From the NCBI GenBank assembly GCA_002307035.1, contig DBTL01000161.1, positions 715 through 5,967 on the forward strand: a stretch of 5,253 bases of DNA. Reading direction: 5' to 3'. Numbering within the stretch: the first letter of the stretch is position 1; each line of letters starts with the position of its first letter. The DNA is from Bacteroides sp. UBA1317. Lineage in GTDB: Bacteria > Bacteroidota > Bacteroidia > Bacteroidales > Bacteroidaceae. This document shows positions 1-5,253 of the stretch, one piece after another. A program made the translations under genes and the position numbers. The notes beneath the pieces are model-generated. The model ran no database searches and had not been told where the DNA came from. It worked only from the letters and a program-made list of their open reading frames with translations.

Positions 1-236
1 TGGGCGGCCTCTTGCCAGTCTATATCCAGATAATTATACATGAAAACGGCACATCCTACCGGAGAGATGCCAATGGTTTTATCTTCCATTCCCATCTCTT
101 CTATCACTTCGGCGATAAGCTTATGAACGACTCCGTGGCTACAGCCGGGGCAGTAGTGCATGGCGTTATCGTTCATTAGAACCGGTTTTTGGTAAACCAG
201 ATTCTCGGGCTTGATTATATCTTCTCTTGTTATCAT
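1..236 (-). CDS. 2-oxoacid:ferredoxin oxidoreductase, beta (thiamine pyrophosphate) subunit, N-terminal part
   Basis: This is the first 78 residues of a gene that runs off the left edge; it begins MITREDIIKPENLVYQKP. The motif HYCPGCSHGVVHKL (residues 27-40) and GISPVGCAVF (56-65) are the signature of the TPP-binding beta subunit of multi-subunit 2-oxoacid:ferredoxin oxidoreductases. Cys29, Cys32 and Cys62 sit where the family binds a [4Fe-4S] cluster next to TPP; the fourth ligand and the TPP-Mg motif would lie outside the window. The subunit decarboxylates or carboxylates the 2-oxoacid and passes electrons to ferredoxin in the cytoplasm. The ATG at 236 is chosen because it lies 6 bp after the stop of the small gene ahead of it. 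A gamma subunit would be expected next but is not visible. Substrate (2-oxoglutarate, as KorB, or branched-chain 2-oxoacids) cannot be decided from this fragment. Confidence 0.93.
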   Translation of the reverse strand, partial: MITREDIIKPENLVYQKPVLMNDNAMHYCPGCSHGVVHKLIAEVIEEMGMEDKTIGISPVGCAVFMYNYLDIDWQEAA

Positions 237-242
237 AATGTT

Positions 243-413
243 TTACCTGTTAGTGAATCGTATAAAAAACTCCATGATCTTCACGAAGATGGCTGCAGCA
301 CATACATAGATAAATGTTTTTTTATCATCTACGGCAAAGTAAATGATGATGGCTATCAAAGTGCCAATCATAAAAAGGATATTCAGAATGTTTCTTATTT
401 TTTGAGGATTCAT
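243..413 (-). CDS. Small two-helix membrane protein inside the oxidoreductase operon (56 aa)
   Basis: A complete ATG-to-TAA frame of 56 residues fits exactly between the alpha and beta subunit genes, 9 bp after the alpha stop and 6 bp before the beta start. The product starts MNPQKIRNILNILF and has two hydrophobic stretches, about residues 9-28 and 33-51. They are joined by a short charged turn (VDDKK, 28-32) and followed by a basic tail (RFTNR). This is the layout of a small hairpin-like inner-membrane protein. I recognise no family and no catalytic motif. Position and tight spacing imply co-transcription with the enzyme. A role as a membrane anchor or partner for the otherwise soluble oxidoreductase is only inference. 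The competing plus-strand frame over 189-434 has no support. Confidence 0.75.
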   Translation of the reverse strand: MNPQKIRNILNILFMIGTLIAIIIYFAVDDKKTFIYVCAAAIFVKIMEFFIRFTNR

Positions 414-422
414 CTTTTATTC

Positions 423-1505
423 TTATTTGATTAGTTTATCTTTCAGTGCTACAACAATTTCGTCAGGATCGGGCACGATACCTCCTAAACGTCCGAAGTG
501 CTCCACTTTTACTCTTCCGTTTACCGCCAGACGAATGTCTTCTATCATCTGTCCGGCATTTAATTCTAGAGAAAGCATGCCTTTTACTTTATCGGCATAG
601 CTTGCGATGGCTTTTGTGGGGAATGGCCACAAAGTGATGGGACGCAGAATACCTACTTTGATGCCTTCTTCACGCGCAATTTCCATTGCTTTCTGTCCGA
701 TTCGAGCCATAGACCCAAAGGCCACGATGAGGTAATCGGCATCTTCGCATTCTATTTCTTCATAGCGCACTTCATTTTCTTCAATCACTTTATATTTAGC
801 CTGGAGGCGAAGGTTGTTTTGCTCCATAGCATTCGGGTCAAGTTCAAGAGAGGTGATGATATTCGGTTTTCTACCTTTTGTCTTTCCGGTAGTAGCCCAT
901 GGACAGCGTGCGATAACTTCTTCATCCGTCAGGCGTTTTTTCTGAGCAGGAAGAACAACTTTTTCCATCATCTGTCCGATGACACCATCGGCTAACATCA
1001 TAACGGGATTGCGATATTTGAAGGCAAGTTCGAATGATAATTCTACAAAATCAGCCATTTCTTGTACAGAGGCAGGAGCCAATGCGATCAGCCTGTAGTC
1101 TCCGTGTCCACCACCTTTTACTGTTTGGAAGTAATCGGCCTGACTTGGCTGAATGGTTCCTAATCCGGGACCTCCACGCATTACGTTCACGATTAGGCAG
1201 GGTAGTTCGGCACCTGCTATGTAGGAGATTCCTTCTTGCTTTAAGCTGATACCGGGGCTTGAAGATGAGGTCATCACTTTTTTACCACTTCCGGCTCCGC
1301 CGTATACCATATTTATAGCTGCTACTTCACTTTCGGCTTGAAGCACTACCATACCGGTGGTTTCCCACGGTTTGAGTTCGGCAAGAGTCTCCAATACTTC
1401 CGATTGTGGAGTGATGGGATAGCCGAAGTATCCGTCTGCACCGCAGCGAATGGCTGCATGAGAGATGGCTTCGTTTCCCTTCATTAATACAACTTCTTCT
1501 TCCAT
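423..1505 (-). CDS. vorB: 2-oxoacid:ferredoxin oxidoreductase, alpha subunit (VorB/KorA type)
   Basis: The 360-residue product is the alpha subunit of a CoA-dependent 2-oxoacid:ferredoxin oxidoreductase. Together with the TPP subunit it interconverts a 2-oxoacid plus CoA with acyl-CoA plus CO2, with ferredoxin as electron carrier. The N-terminal pyrimidine-binding domain is marked by GYPITPQSE (residues 28-36), QAESEVAAINMVYGGA (56-71) and MTSSSSPGISLKQEG (78-92). The second half carries the usual domain II with LIVAFGSMARIGQKA and GILRPITLWPFP. Length matches the family. I prefer the ATG at 1505, 10 bp after the ferredoxin stop. An in-frame TTG at 1514 would add only three residues and almost abut the upstream stop. 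The family is commonly named for 3-methyl-2-oxobutanoate (VorB). Bacteroides is also known to make 2-oxoglutarate by reductive carboxylation of succinyl-CoA, so KorA activity is an equal possibility. Confidence 0.93.
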   Translation of the reverse strand: MEEEVVLMKGNEAISHAAIRCGADGYFGYPITPQSEVLETLAELKPWETTGMVVLQAESEVAAINMVYGGAGSGKKVMTSSSSPGISLKQEGISYIAGAELPCLIVNVMRGGPGLGTIQPSQADYFQTVKGGGHGDYRLIALAPASVQEMADFVELSFELAFKYRNPVMMLADGVIGQMMEKVVLPAQKKRLTDEEVIARCPWATTGKTKGRKPNIITSLELDPNAMEQNNLRLQAKYKVIEENEVRYEEIECEDADYLIVAFGSMARIGQKAMEIAREEGIKVGILRPITLWPFPTKAIASYADKVKGMLSLELNAGQMIEDIRLAVNGRVKVEHFGRLGGIVPDPDEIVVALKDKLIK

Positions 1506-1515
1506 ATTCTTCAAT

Positions 1516-1743
1516 TTATTCGCATTTAACCTTGTAAACAGTAATACATCCGTCCGGACAAACAGTTGCGCATGCGCTGCATCCGATGCAGGTGTTTTCT
1601 AAGTATTCCAGGGCATAATTGTACCCTTTAGCATTAACCTCCTTTGCAAGAGAGATAACTTTTACCGGGCAAGCTACCACACACAGGTTGCATCCTTTGC
1701 AGCGTTCTGTGTTGACAACTATTGCTCCTCTGATTTTAGCCAT
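1516..1743 (-). CDS. Ferredoxin-like 2x[4Fe-4S] subunit of the 2-oxoacid oxidoreductase (delta)
   Basis: This 75-residue protein has two classical cluster motifs. The first is Cys15-x2-Cys18-x2-Cys21-x3-Cys25-Pro and the second is Cys52-x2-Cys55-x2-Cys58-x3-Cys62-Pro, so it should bind two [4Fe-4S] clusters. Such small ferredoxin-like polypeptides are the delta subunit (VorC/KorD type) of four-subunit 2-oxoacid:ferredoxin oxidoreductases and move electrons between the catalytic core and free ferredoxin. The N-terminus MAKIRGAIVVNTERCKGC is typical, and no signal or membrane segment is present. Two further cysteines (66 and 74) are unlikely cluster ligands. It lies 25 bp after the TPR gene and 10 bp before the alpha subunit ATG, which supports one operon. 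A free ferredoxin is the alternative, but the gene order argues for a subunit. Confidence 0.93.
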   Translation of the reverse strand: MAKIRGAIVVNTERCKGCNLCVVACPVKVISLAKEVNAKGYNYALEYLENTCIGCSACATVCPDGCITVYKVKCE

Positions 1744-1768
1744 AATCTTATCTTATTACGTTAGTTGA

Positions 1769-2038
1769 TTATACATATCCTTGGTAGTAGAAATTCATAA
1801 TATCCATAACCATTTTACGGGCTTGTAGAGCCGGGCTTTGAGGGTTGAGTTCAATGGCGGATTGGTAATTATTCAAGGCTTTTTGCCAGTCTCCCAGCTT
1901 ACGGTAAGCATTTCCCAAAAGATAATAGGCATTATCTTTTCCGGTGGCATTCGTTTGTAGAAAACGTTCGAGTTCTTGAATGGCTTTATCTATATTTCCT
2001 TGATTAATCAGTTCTTTTATGGTATTCAGTTGCTCCAT
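1769..2038 (-). CDS. Small tetratricopeptide-repeat protein, first gene of the oxidoreductase operon
   Basis: This is an 89-residue soluble helical protein. The clearest TPR unit is residues 37-70 (AYYLLGNAYRKLGDWQKALN, then a segment ending AIELNPQSP), with the canonical small/large residue pattern W/L-G-Y-A-A-P. An earlier, degenerate unit spans about 3-30 (IKELINQGNIDKAIQELERF). The C-terminal helix (about 70-85) may cap the repeat. TPRs mediate protein-protein contacts and no enzyme motif is present. The ATG at 2038 sits about 31 bp downstream of a TATCTTTG promoter box, and no earlier in-frame ATG is plausible before it. The gene heads the unit TPR-ferredoxin-alpha-membrane peptide-beta, so it may assist assembly of the complex; that role is inference. 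Confidence 0.88.
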   Translation of the reverse strand: MEQLNTIKELINQGNIDKAIQELERFLQTNATGKDNAYYLLGNAYRKLGDWQKALNNYQSAIELNPQSPALQARKMVMDIMNFYYQGYV

Positions 2039-2069
2039 ATCATGTTTAAATATACGGATTATCGAGTGG

Positions 2070-2077
2070 CAAAGATA
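2070..2077 (-). promoter_or_regulatory. Bacteroides-type -7 box of the oxidoreductase operon
   Basis: TATCTTTG on the minus strand matches the Bacteroides primary sigma factor -7 consensus TAnnTTTG, and lies 31 bp upstream of the TPR start codon. I see no good TTTG -33 element at the expected 19-21 bp spacing, so the call rests on the -7 box and its position. Confidence 0.6.
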
Positions 2078-2130
2078 GTTCTTATTTAGAAACAGTGCTC
2101 ATATTTCTTGTGAAAAATAGGAAAACAGAC

Positions 2131-2186
2131 AAAATAAAAAGCCGAATTGTTGAAGATAGAGTATCTATCTGTCACCAATTCGGCTT
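2131..2186 (-). terminator. Rho-independent terminator of the GH28 gene, with nested hairpin
   Basis: On the minus strand, 20 bp after the pectinase stop, arms at 2186-2176 and 2149-2139 pair perfectly over 11 bp (AAGCCGAATTG). They are followed by a T-rich tail (TTTTTATTTTG counting from the stem). Inside the loop a second perfect inverted repeat occurs (AGATAGA / TCTATCT, 2154-2160 with 2164-2170, 3-nt loop). The result is a stem, an unpaired bulge, then a terminal hairpin. It separates the pectinase from the oxidoreductase operon. The opposite strand lacks a T-run, so the signal is one-directional. Confidence 0.85.
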
Positions 2187-2206
2187 AGTATTCATTGTTT
2201 TTTGGC

Positions 2207-3616
2207 TTACTGATTTACAAGCTTACCATTGATATAAAGGTTTTTGAAAGTTACGTCTTTAGCACCGATTATATCGTTTTTCTCTTTTGATACATTGTTG
2301 AAGTGAGAATCTTCTACACTGATGTTATATACGTGTTCAGGATTGTCAAGGCCAATAATATATACACCGAGTTGGCTCTTTTGGCATGTCACATTCTTCA
2401 AATGTACATTGCGTACTGTTGGCGTAAAGTCTCTTGCACATTTCTCGCGATTTTCGTATTGTAAGTTGATACGGAGTACAGCTTCGCGACATTGTCCTAC
2501 GGTGATGTTACGTACAAAGACGTTTTCTATCAAGCCACCACGGCAGGTACTCGTTTTAATTCGGATCACGCGGTCTAGCTCGGGACTGTCCATTTTGCAA
2601 TTCTCTACAAATAAATTACGATAACCTCCCGATATTTCGCTGCCAATGACAACGCCACCGTGTCCGTTTTTCATCTCACAGCCTCTAACGATGATGTTTT
2701 CACTTGGAATGTTCCATTTACGACCATCACCGTTTCTTCCCGATTTGATAGCAATACAGTCATCGCCCGTGTCGAAGATGCAATTTTCTATCAATACGTT
2801 TTTGCATGATTCAGGGTCGCATCCGTCTCCGTTGGGACCACGATTGAAGATATTCACCCCCCGTACGATGAGGCTTTCACAGAAGAGTGGATGGATAACC
2901 CAAAACGGAGAGTTGAGTAGGGTCACATCTTCTATCAGTACTGTATTGCAAGAATATAGGTTGATGAGCTGCGGACGCATACCGTCTTCAGGCTTCATAA
3001 TTCGTTTGTAAATAGGAGTACCGGTTTCTCCATACATCAAGAGGCGTTCGCGACCACCGTTGCGCTGAGCCACCATACCTTCTTTCCATCCGTAATGAGG
3101 TGCTCCGCACATAGCCCACCAATTTTCATTGGAGCCTTGCCCGTCTATTGTTCCTTTGCCGGTGATAGCGATGTTCGTTTCTCCATAAGCATAAATTAGT
3201 GGGCGGGCGTTGTAGCAGTCGATACCTTCCCAGCGAGTAATTACTGCGGGGAAATAAAGGCTCTGGTCTGTGGAGAATTTTAATTGAGCTCCTTCTTCTA
3301 TGTGCAGATTGACGTTACTTTTTAGAGTAATTGGGCCTGTATAAAAGGTACCTTTGGGTACAATCACTGTTCCTCCGCCGGCTTGACTACATGTCAGAAT
3401 AGCCTGATTGATGGCTTCGTGACAAGGTTCTGCTTCGTTGTCGGTTTTTGCTCCGAAGTCGGTAATTTTAAACGAACGTTTAGGAAACGATGTCTTTTTG
3501 ATTTGTTTCTCTATCTTGGCACTTTCTTTGAAGGCTTTGTCAAAGTCGATAGGATTAGCCTTGACTGAAAGAGCTGCAATGAGCAGACAAATGATTCCGA
3601 GTACTTTTTTCATCAT
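2207..3616 (-). CDS. Secreted glycoside hydrolase family 28 (polygalacturonase-type pectinase)
   Basis: The 469-residue product begins with a signal peptide: MMKK, a hydrophobic core VLGIICLLIAAL, and a probable cut after VKA at residue 20. Export to the periplasm or beyond is therefore expected; no lipobox cysteine follows the core. A right-handed beta-helix follows, with a typical GH28 N-terminus (ITDFGAKTDN, 51-60). All catalytic signatures are present: Asn262-Gly-Asp264-Gly (NxDG), Asp285-Asp286 in TGDDCIAIKSG, Gly318-His319-Gly320, and Arg352-Ile-Lys354. The 21-residue spacing between the first acid and the Asp pair matches fungal polygalacturonases. The longer loop before GHG (SGRNGDGRKWNIPSENI) is typical of bacterial members. 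The enzyme hydrolyses alpha-galacturonosyl bonds in pectin or rhamnogalacturonan; endo or exo action and exact substrate are not readable. Start at 3616; the ATG at 3613 is equally possible. The gene appears monocistronic, with its own promoter box and terminator. Confidence 0.93.
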   Translation of the reverse strand: MMKKVLGIICLLIAALSVKANPIDFDKAFKESAKIEKQIKKTSFPKRSFKITDFGAKTDNEAEPCHEAINQAILTCSQAGGGTVIVPKGTFYTGPITLKSNVNLHIEEGAQLKFSTDQSLYFPAVITRWEGIDCYNARPLIYAYGETNIAITGKGTIDGQGSNENWWAMCGAPHYGWKEGMVAQRNGGRERLLMYGETGTPIYKRIMKPEDGMRPQLINLYSCNTVLIEDVTLLNSPFWVIHPLFCESLIVRGVNIFNRGPNGDGCDPESCKNVLIENCIFDTGDDCIAIKSGRNGDGRKWNIPSENIIVRGCEMKNGHGGVVIGSEISGGYRNLFVENCKMDSPELDRVIRIKTSTCRGGLIENVFVRNITVGQCREAVLRINLQYENREKCARDFTPTVRNVHLKNVTCQKSQLGVYIIGLDNPEHVYNISVEDSHFNNVSKEKNDIIGAKDVTFKNLYINGKLVNQ

Positions 3617-3656
3617 TTTCTTTTGGGTTTAAATATGGTTACTAGATTTCAGATTG

Positions 3657-3664
3657 CAAATGTA
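3657..3664 (-). promoter_or_regulatory. Probable -7 box of the GH28 gene
   Basis: TACATTTG on the minus strand matches TAnnTTTG, 40 bp upstream of the pectinase start. No convincing -33 element is visible 19-21 bp further upstream, which could mean dependence on an activator. No activator site could be identified. Confidence 0.5.
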
Positions 3665-3973
3665 TCACTCTGCAAGGACTTACGGGGACTAGTTTTTGGT
3701 GGAAATAGTGCAATTATTGATATAATCGGGAAAATCTTCTTCAATCTATACATCGAGTGTTAGTTGAACTCATTCTTGTCAATAGCACGATTATGGATAA
3801 TTAACGCTATAGGAGGCTTCTAAAAACAATTAGGAGTTTTTGCGATAACGTATCGGCATATTGGTGAAGTGCAACCGTCTTTCGACTGAAGAGAACCGTG
3901 CAGTTGATTCATCTGAACGCTTCTTTTGGGTAATCTGAAGCGTCCTTTTGGGGCAAATAGTACGGTATGAAAC
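3665..3973. other. Intergenic stretch upstream of the GH28 gene, no supported gene
   Basis: About 310 bp with no RNA gene or convincing protein gene recognised. It holds a 30-codon minus-strand ORF at 3820-3912 whose frame stays open upstream to about 3960, and an imperfect tandem repeat at 3911-3952. It also holds a weak A/T hairpin (AAAAAC / GTTTTT, 3822-3841). The part nearest the pectinase (3665-3800) shows no clear structure and may carry its upstream regulatory DNA. Confidence 0.6.
3911..3952. repeat. Imperfect 20-bp direct repeat, 22-bp period
   Basis: Copies at 3911-3930 and 3933-3952 share ATCTGAA, then a variable centre, then CTTTTGGG (16 of 20 positions identical). The centres are complementary to each other, so ACGCTTC (3917-3923) and GAAGCGT (3937-3943) also form a 7-bp inverted repeat with a 13-nt loop. 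The 22-bp period places both copies on the same face of the helix. The function is unknown. Confidence 0.55.
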
Positions 3974-4005
3974 AAAAAAAGGAAGAAGTCGCAACTTCTT
4001 CCTTT
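3974..4005 (-). terminator. Strong rho-independent terminator downstream of rpiB
   Basis: On the minus strand a perfect 12-bp stem (AAAGGAAGAAGT, 4005-3994, pairing with 3989-3978) closes a 4-nt loop and runs into TTTTTTTG. This is a textbook intrinsic terminator reading away from rpiB, about 90 bp after its stop. Flanking hexamers TACGGT (4012-4007) and ACCGTA (3966-3961) are also complementary. It may also end a short transcript from the promoter at 4046-4076. Confidence 0.9.
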
Positions 4006-4040
4006 AACCGTATGTTAATGTGAATATACTTTATGATTAT
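3974..4040 (-). ncRNA. Candidate small RNA between rpiB and the GH28 gene
   Basis: This is a tentative call. A good promoter match (4046-4076) and a strong terminator enclose about 65 nt with no ATG-initiated frame downstream of the predicted start. The 5' half is A/U-rich and apparently unstructured, and the 3' half is the terminator hairpin with a U-tail, which is the common layout of short trans-acting RNAs. I recognise no known RNA family. Alternatively the box is fortuitous and the hairpin simply ends the tkt-rpiB message. Confidence 0.3.
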
Positions 4041-4045
4041 GCTGA

Positions 4046-4076
4046 CAAAGATACAACATTACATTGCCAAAGTCAA
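4046..4076 (-). promoter_or_regulatory. Promoter between rpiB and its terminator
   Basis: On the minus strand TTG (4076-4074), 20 bp of spacer, then TATCTTTG (4053-4046) fit the Bacteroides -33/-7 consensus with the expected spacing. This is the best promoter match in the window. It points at the terminator at 4005-3974 rather than at a gene, giving a predicted start near 4040 and a transcript of about 65 nt. Confidence 0.6.
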
Positions 4077-4093
4077 GCATTTCTCCTAAAATA

Positions 4094-4525
4094 TTAAAGA
4101 GGAATTTTATCAATTCGTCTTTGATGGCGTCCTCCTTCAAAGTTTGCAGCAAAGAATGCCGTCATAATAGCGTCAGCTTCGTCGGTAGTAATGAAACGTC
4201 CCGGCATGACCAGTATGTTCGCATTATTGTGTCGACGGGCTAGTTCTGCTATTTCCGGAATCCAGCAAAGGGCGGCACGGATGCCCTGATGCTTGTTTAG
4301 CGTGATGCTGATGCCGTTTCCACTGCCACATATCGCAATGCCCGGATAGCATTCTTCTGCTTCAATGGCAAAAGCCAACGGGTGGGCAAAATCGGCGTAA
4401 TCACAACTCTCTGCTGTATATGTTCCGTAGTCTTTGTAAGGCCATCCTTTAGCCTCCAGCCAACTTTTTACAAACTGTTTCAACTCGAAACCTGCATGGT
4501 CGGAACAAATTCCTATTGTTTTCAT
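4094..4525 (-). CDS. rpiB: Ribose 5-phosphate isomerase B
   Basis: The 143-residue protein is a member of the RpiB/LacAB family, which interconverts ribose 5-phosphate and ribulose 5-phosphate in the non-oxidative pentose phosphate pathway. The N-terminal SDHAG (residues 8-12) holds Asp9 and His10. ICGSGNGISI (65-74) contains the catalytic Cys66 that marks RpiB. ARRHNNANIL (96-105) contains His99, and GGRHQRRIDKI (131-141) contains Arg133 and Arg137 for phosphate binding. All match the E. coli positions. The cytoplasmic protein is normal in length and complete. The gene starts 41 bp after the transketolase stop, without a visible terminator between them, so co-transcription is likely. Related family members isomerise allose, galactose or other sugar phosphates, but the neighbour transketolase favours ribose 5-phosphate. 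Confidence 0.95.
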   Translation of the reverse strand: MKTIGICSDHAGFELKQFVKSWLEAKGWPYKDYGTYTAESCDYADFAHPLAFAIEAEECYPGIAICGSGNGISITLNKHQGIRAALCWIPEIAELARRHNNANILVMPGRFITTDEADAIMTAFFAANFEGGRHQRRIDKIPL

Positions 4526-4566
4526 TCTTTCGTAGATTTATGAAGGAGTATTTAATTTATTTTTTG

Positions 4567-5253
4567 TTATAGCATTTCTTTTACTTGCTTGTATACGTTC
4601 TCGGCGGTGAAACCTAACTTCTCGTCGAGTACTGTGTACGGAGCAGAGAAACCGAATGATTCTAAGCCGAAAACCTTACCGTTTGTTCCGACTAACCCTT
4701 GCAAGTTGACAGGTAATCCGGCTGTCAGACCGAATACTTTGGCGCCTGAAGGAATAACCGATTCCTGATATTCCTTGCTCTGACTACGGAACAGCCCTTC
4801 TGAAGGAGCCGATACGATACGGAGTTTCACACCATCCTTACGAAGCAGCTCAGCACCGGCCACAAGTGTAGATACTTCAGAGCCCGAAGCAACCAAGATA
4901 ACATCCGGGTTGTTTTCTGATCCGGCTACGATGTAAGCACCTTTGTCAGCTTGAGTGTAGTCGTTACCTGCAGGCAGGTTTGCGATGTTTTGGCGAGAGA
5001 AAATCAAAGCCGATGGGGTAGTGGTATTTTCCATAGCCAACTTCCATGCCTGAGTAGTTTCTTCTGCATCAGCAGGGCGCAATACCAACATCGAATTGTG
5101 TCCTTTGTGATTCTTCAGTTTCTCCATCAGGCGTATTTGTGCCTCTTGTTCTACAGGTTCGTGAGTAGGTCCGTCTTCACCCACACGGAAAGCATCGTGA
5201 GTCCAAATAAACTTAACGGGTTGCTCCATTATGGCTGCCATACGGATGGCTGG
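4567..5253 (-). CDS. tkt: Transketolase, C-terminal part (cut by the window edge)
   Basis: The visible 228 residues are the C-terminal third of a transketolase, usually about 670 residues; the frame is open to the right edge (…PAIRMAAIMEQP). The pyrimidine-domain motif THDAFRVGEDGPTHEPVEQ (18-36) and LRPADAEET (58-66) are diagnostic. FSRQN (85-89) carries the phosphate-contacting arginine. From about residue 105 the C-terminal domain follows (DVILVASGSEVSTLVAGAEL) and ends SFGFSAPYTVLDEKLGF, then a final helix. The TPP-dependent enzyme transfers two-carbon ketol units between pentose, tetrose and hexose phosphates in the cytoplasm. The THDAF of this copy replaces the THDSI of many homologues, a mild difference. 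Pairing with rpiB is consistent with Bacteroides pentose utilisation clusters; more of that cluster may lie to the right, which I cannot see. Confidence 0.95.
   Translation of the reverse strand, partial: PAIRMAAIMEQPVKFIWTHDAFRVGEDGPTHEPVEQEAQIRLMEKLKNHKGHNSMLVLRPADAEETTQAWKLAMENTTTPSALIFSRQNIANLPAGNDYTQADKGAYIVAGSENNPDVILVASGSEVSTLVAGAELLRKDGVKLRIVSAPSEGLFRSQSKEYQESVIPSGAKVFGLTAGLPVNLQGLVGTNGKVFGLESFGFSAPYTVLDEKLGFTAENVYKQVKEML

Noticed and set aside
189..434. Plus-strand 81-codon ORF overlapping the small membrane gene
   Set aside because: It is antisense to the alpha-beta junction of an operon, has no promoter, and its residue pattern is not protein-like; the minus-strand frame fits the gap far better.
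446..1249. Plus-strand ORFs opposite the alpha subunit gene
   Set aside because: They are short antisense shadows of a well-conserved coding region, with no start signals.
1506..1514. TTG start three codons upstream for the alpha subunit
   Set aside because: It lies one base after the ferredoxin stop and adds only Met-Lys-Asn; the ATG at 1505 gives the normal family N-terminus.
2322..3011. Plus-strand ORFs opposite the GH28 gene (also 3383-3632)
   Set aside because: They are antisense to a gene with intact catalytic motifs and encode no recognisable domain.
3822..3841. AAAAAC / GTTTTT hairpin as a terminator
   Set aside because: The stem is only 6 bp and almost all A/T, and no gene end lies nearby.
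4015..4080. Minus-strand 21-codon ORF (begins MLDFGNVMLY) preceded by AGGAG
   Set aside because: The AGGAG is only 2 nt from the ATG, which is too close, Bacteroides rarely uses such sites, and the frame overlaps the promoter match. It looks like chance.
1..5253. CRISPR arrays, tRNA or rRNA genes, insertion sequences, defence systems
   Set aside because: No spaced repeats, no tRNA-like cloverleaf, no transposase or integrase motifs were seen on either strand.

Overview
The window looks like Bacteroides or a close Bacteroidales relative. Three things support this: σABfr-type -7 boxes (TAnnTTTG) upstream of several units, almost no Shine-Dalgarno signals, and a gene content of a ferredoxin-dependent 2-oxoacid oxidoreductase, a secreted GH28 pectinase and a tkt-rpiB pair. 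All seven recognised genes plus one 56-residue small gene lie on the minus strand, so the region reads from high to low coordinates. The species is not identified.

From right to left: 5253-4567 is the C-terminal part of transketolase, cut by the window edge. It is followed after 40 bp by rpiB (4525-4094), and together they form a non-oxidative pentose phosphate pair. Between rpiB and the next gene is about 480 bp with no convincing protein gene. This stretch holds a good promoter match (4046-4076), a strong rho-independent terminator (3974-4005), a repeat-containing stretch with a 30-codon ORF (3820-3960), and the presumed promoter of the next gene (3657-3664). Next is a complete secreted GH28 polygalacturonase-type enzyme (3616-2207), which ends in its own nested-hairpin terminator (2131-2186).

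The left 2 kb is a tightly packed operon with gaps of 25, 10, 9 and 6 bp: a TPR protein (2038-1769), a 2x[4Fe-4S] ferredoxin subunit (1743-1516), the alpha subunit of a 2-oxoacid:ferredoxin oxidoreductase (1505-423), a previously easily missed two-helix membrane peptide (413-243), and the thiamine-pyrophosphate beta subunit (236 to beyond the left edge). The enzyme interconverts a 2-oxoacid plus CoA with an acyl-CoA and CO2, using ferredoxin. The sequence alone does not settle whether the substrate is 2-oxoglutarate or a branched-chain 2-oxoacid.

Most of the window is ordinary metabolism. The points most worth a second look are the candidate ~65-nt small transcript between rpiB and the pectinase, the membrane peptide inside the oxidoreductase operon, and the repeat-like open frame upstream of the pectinase.
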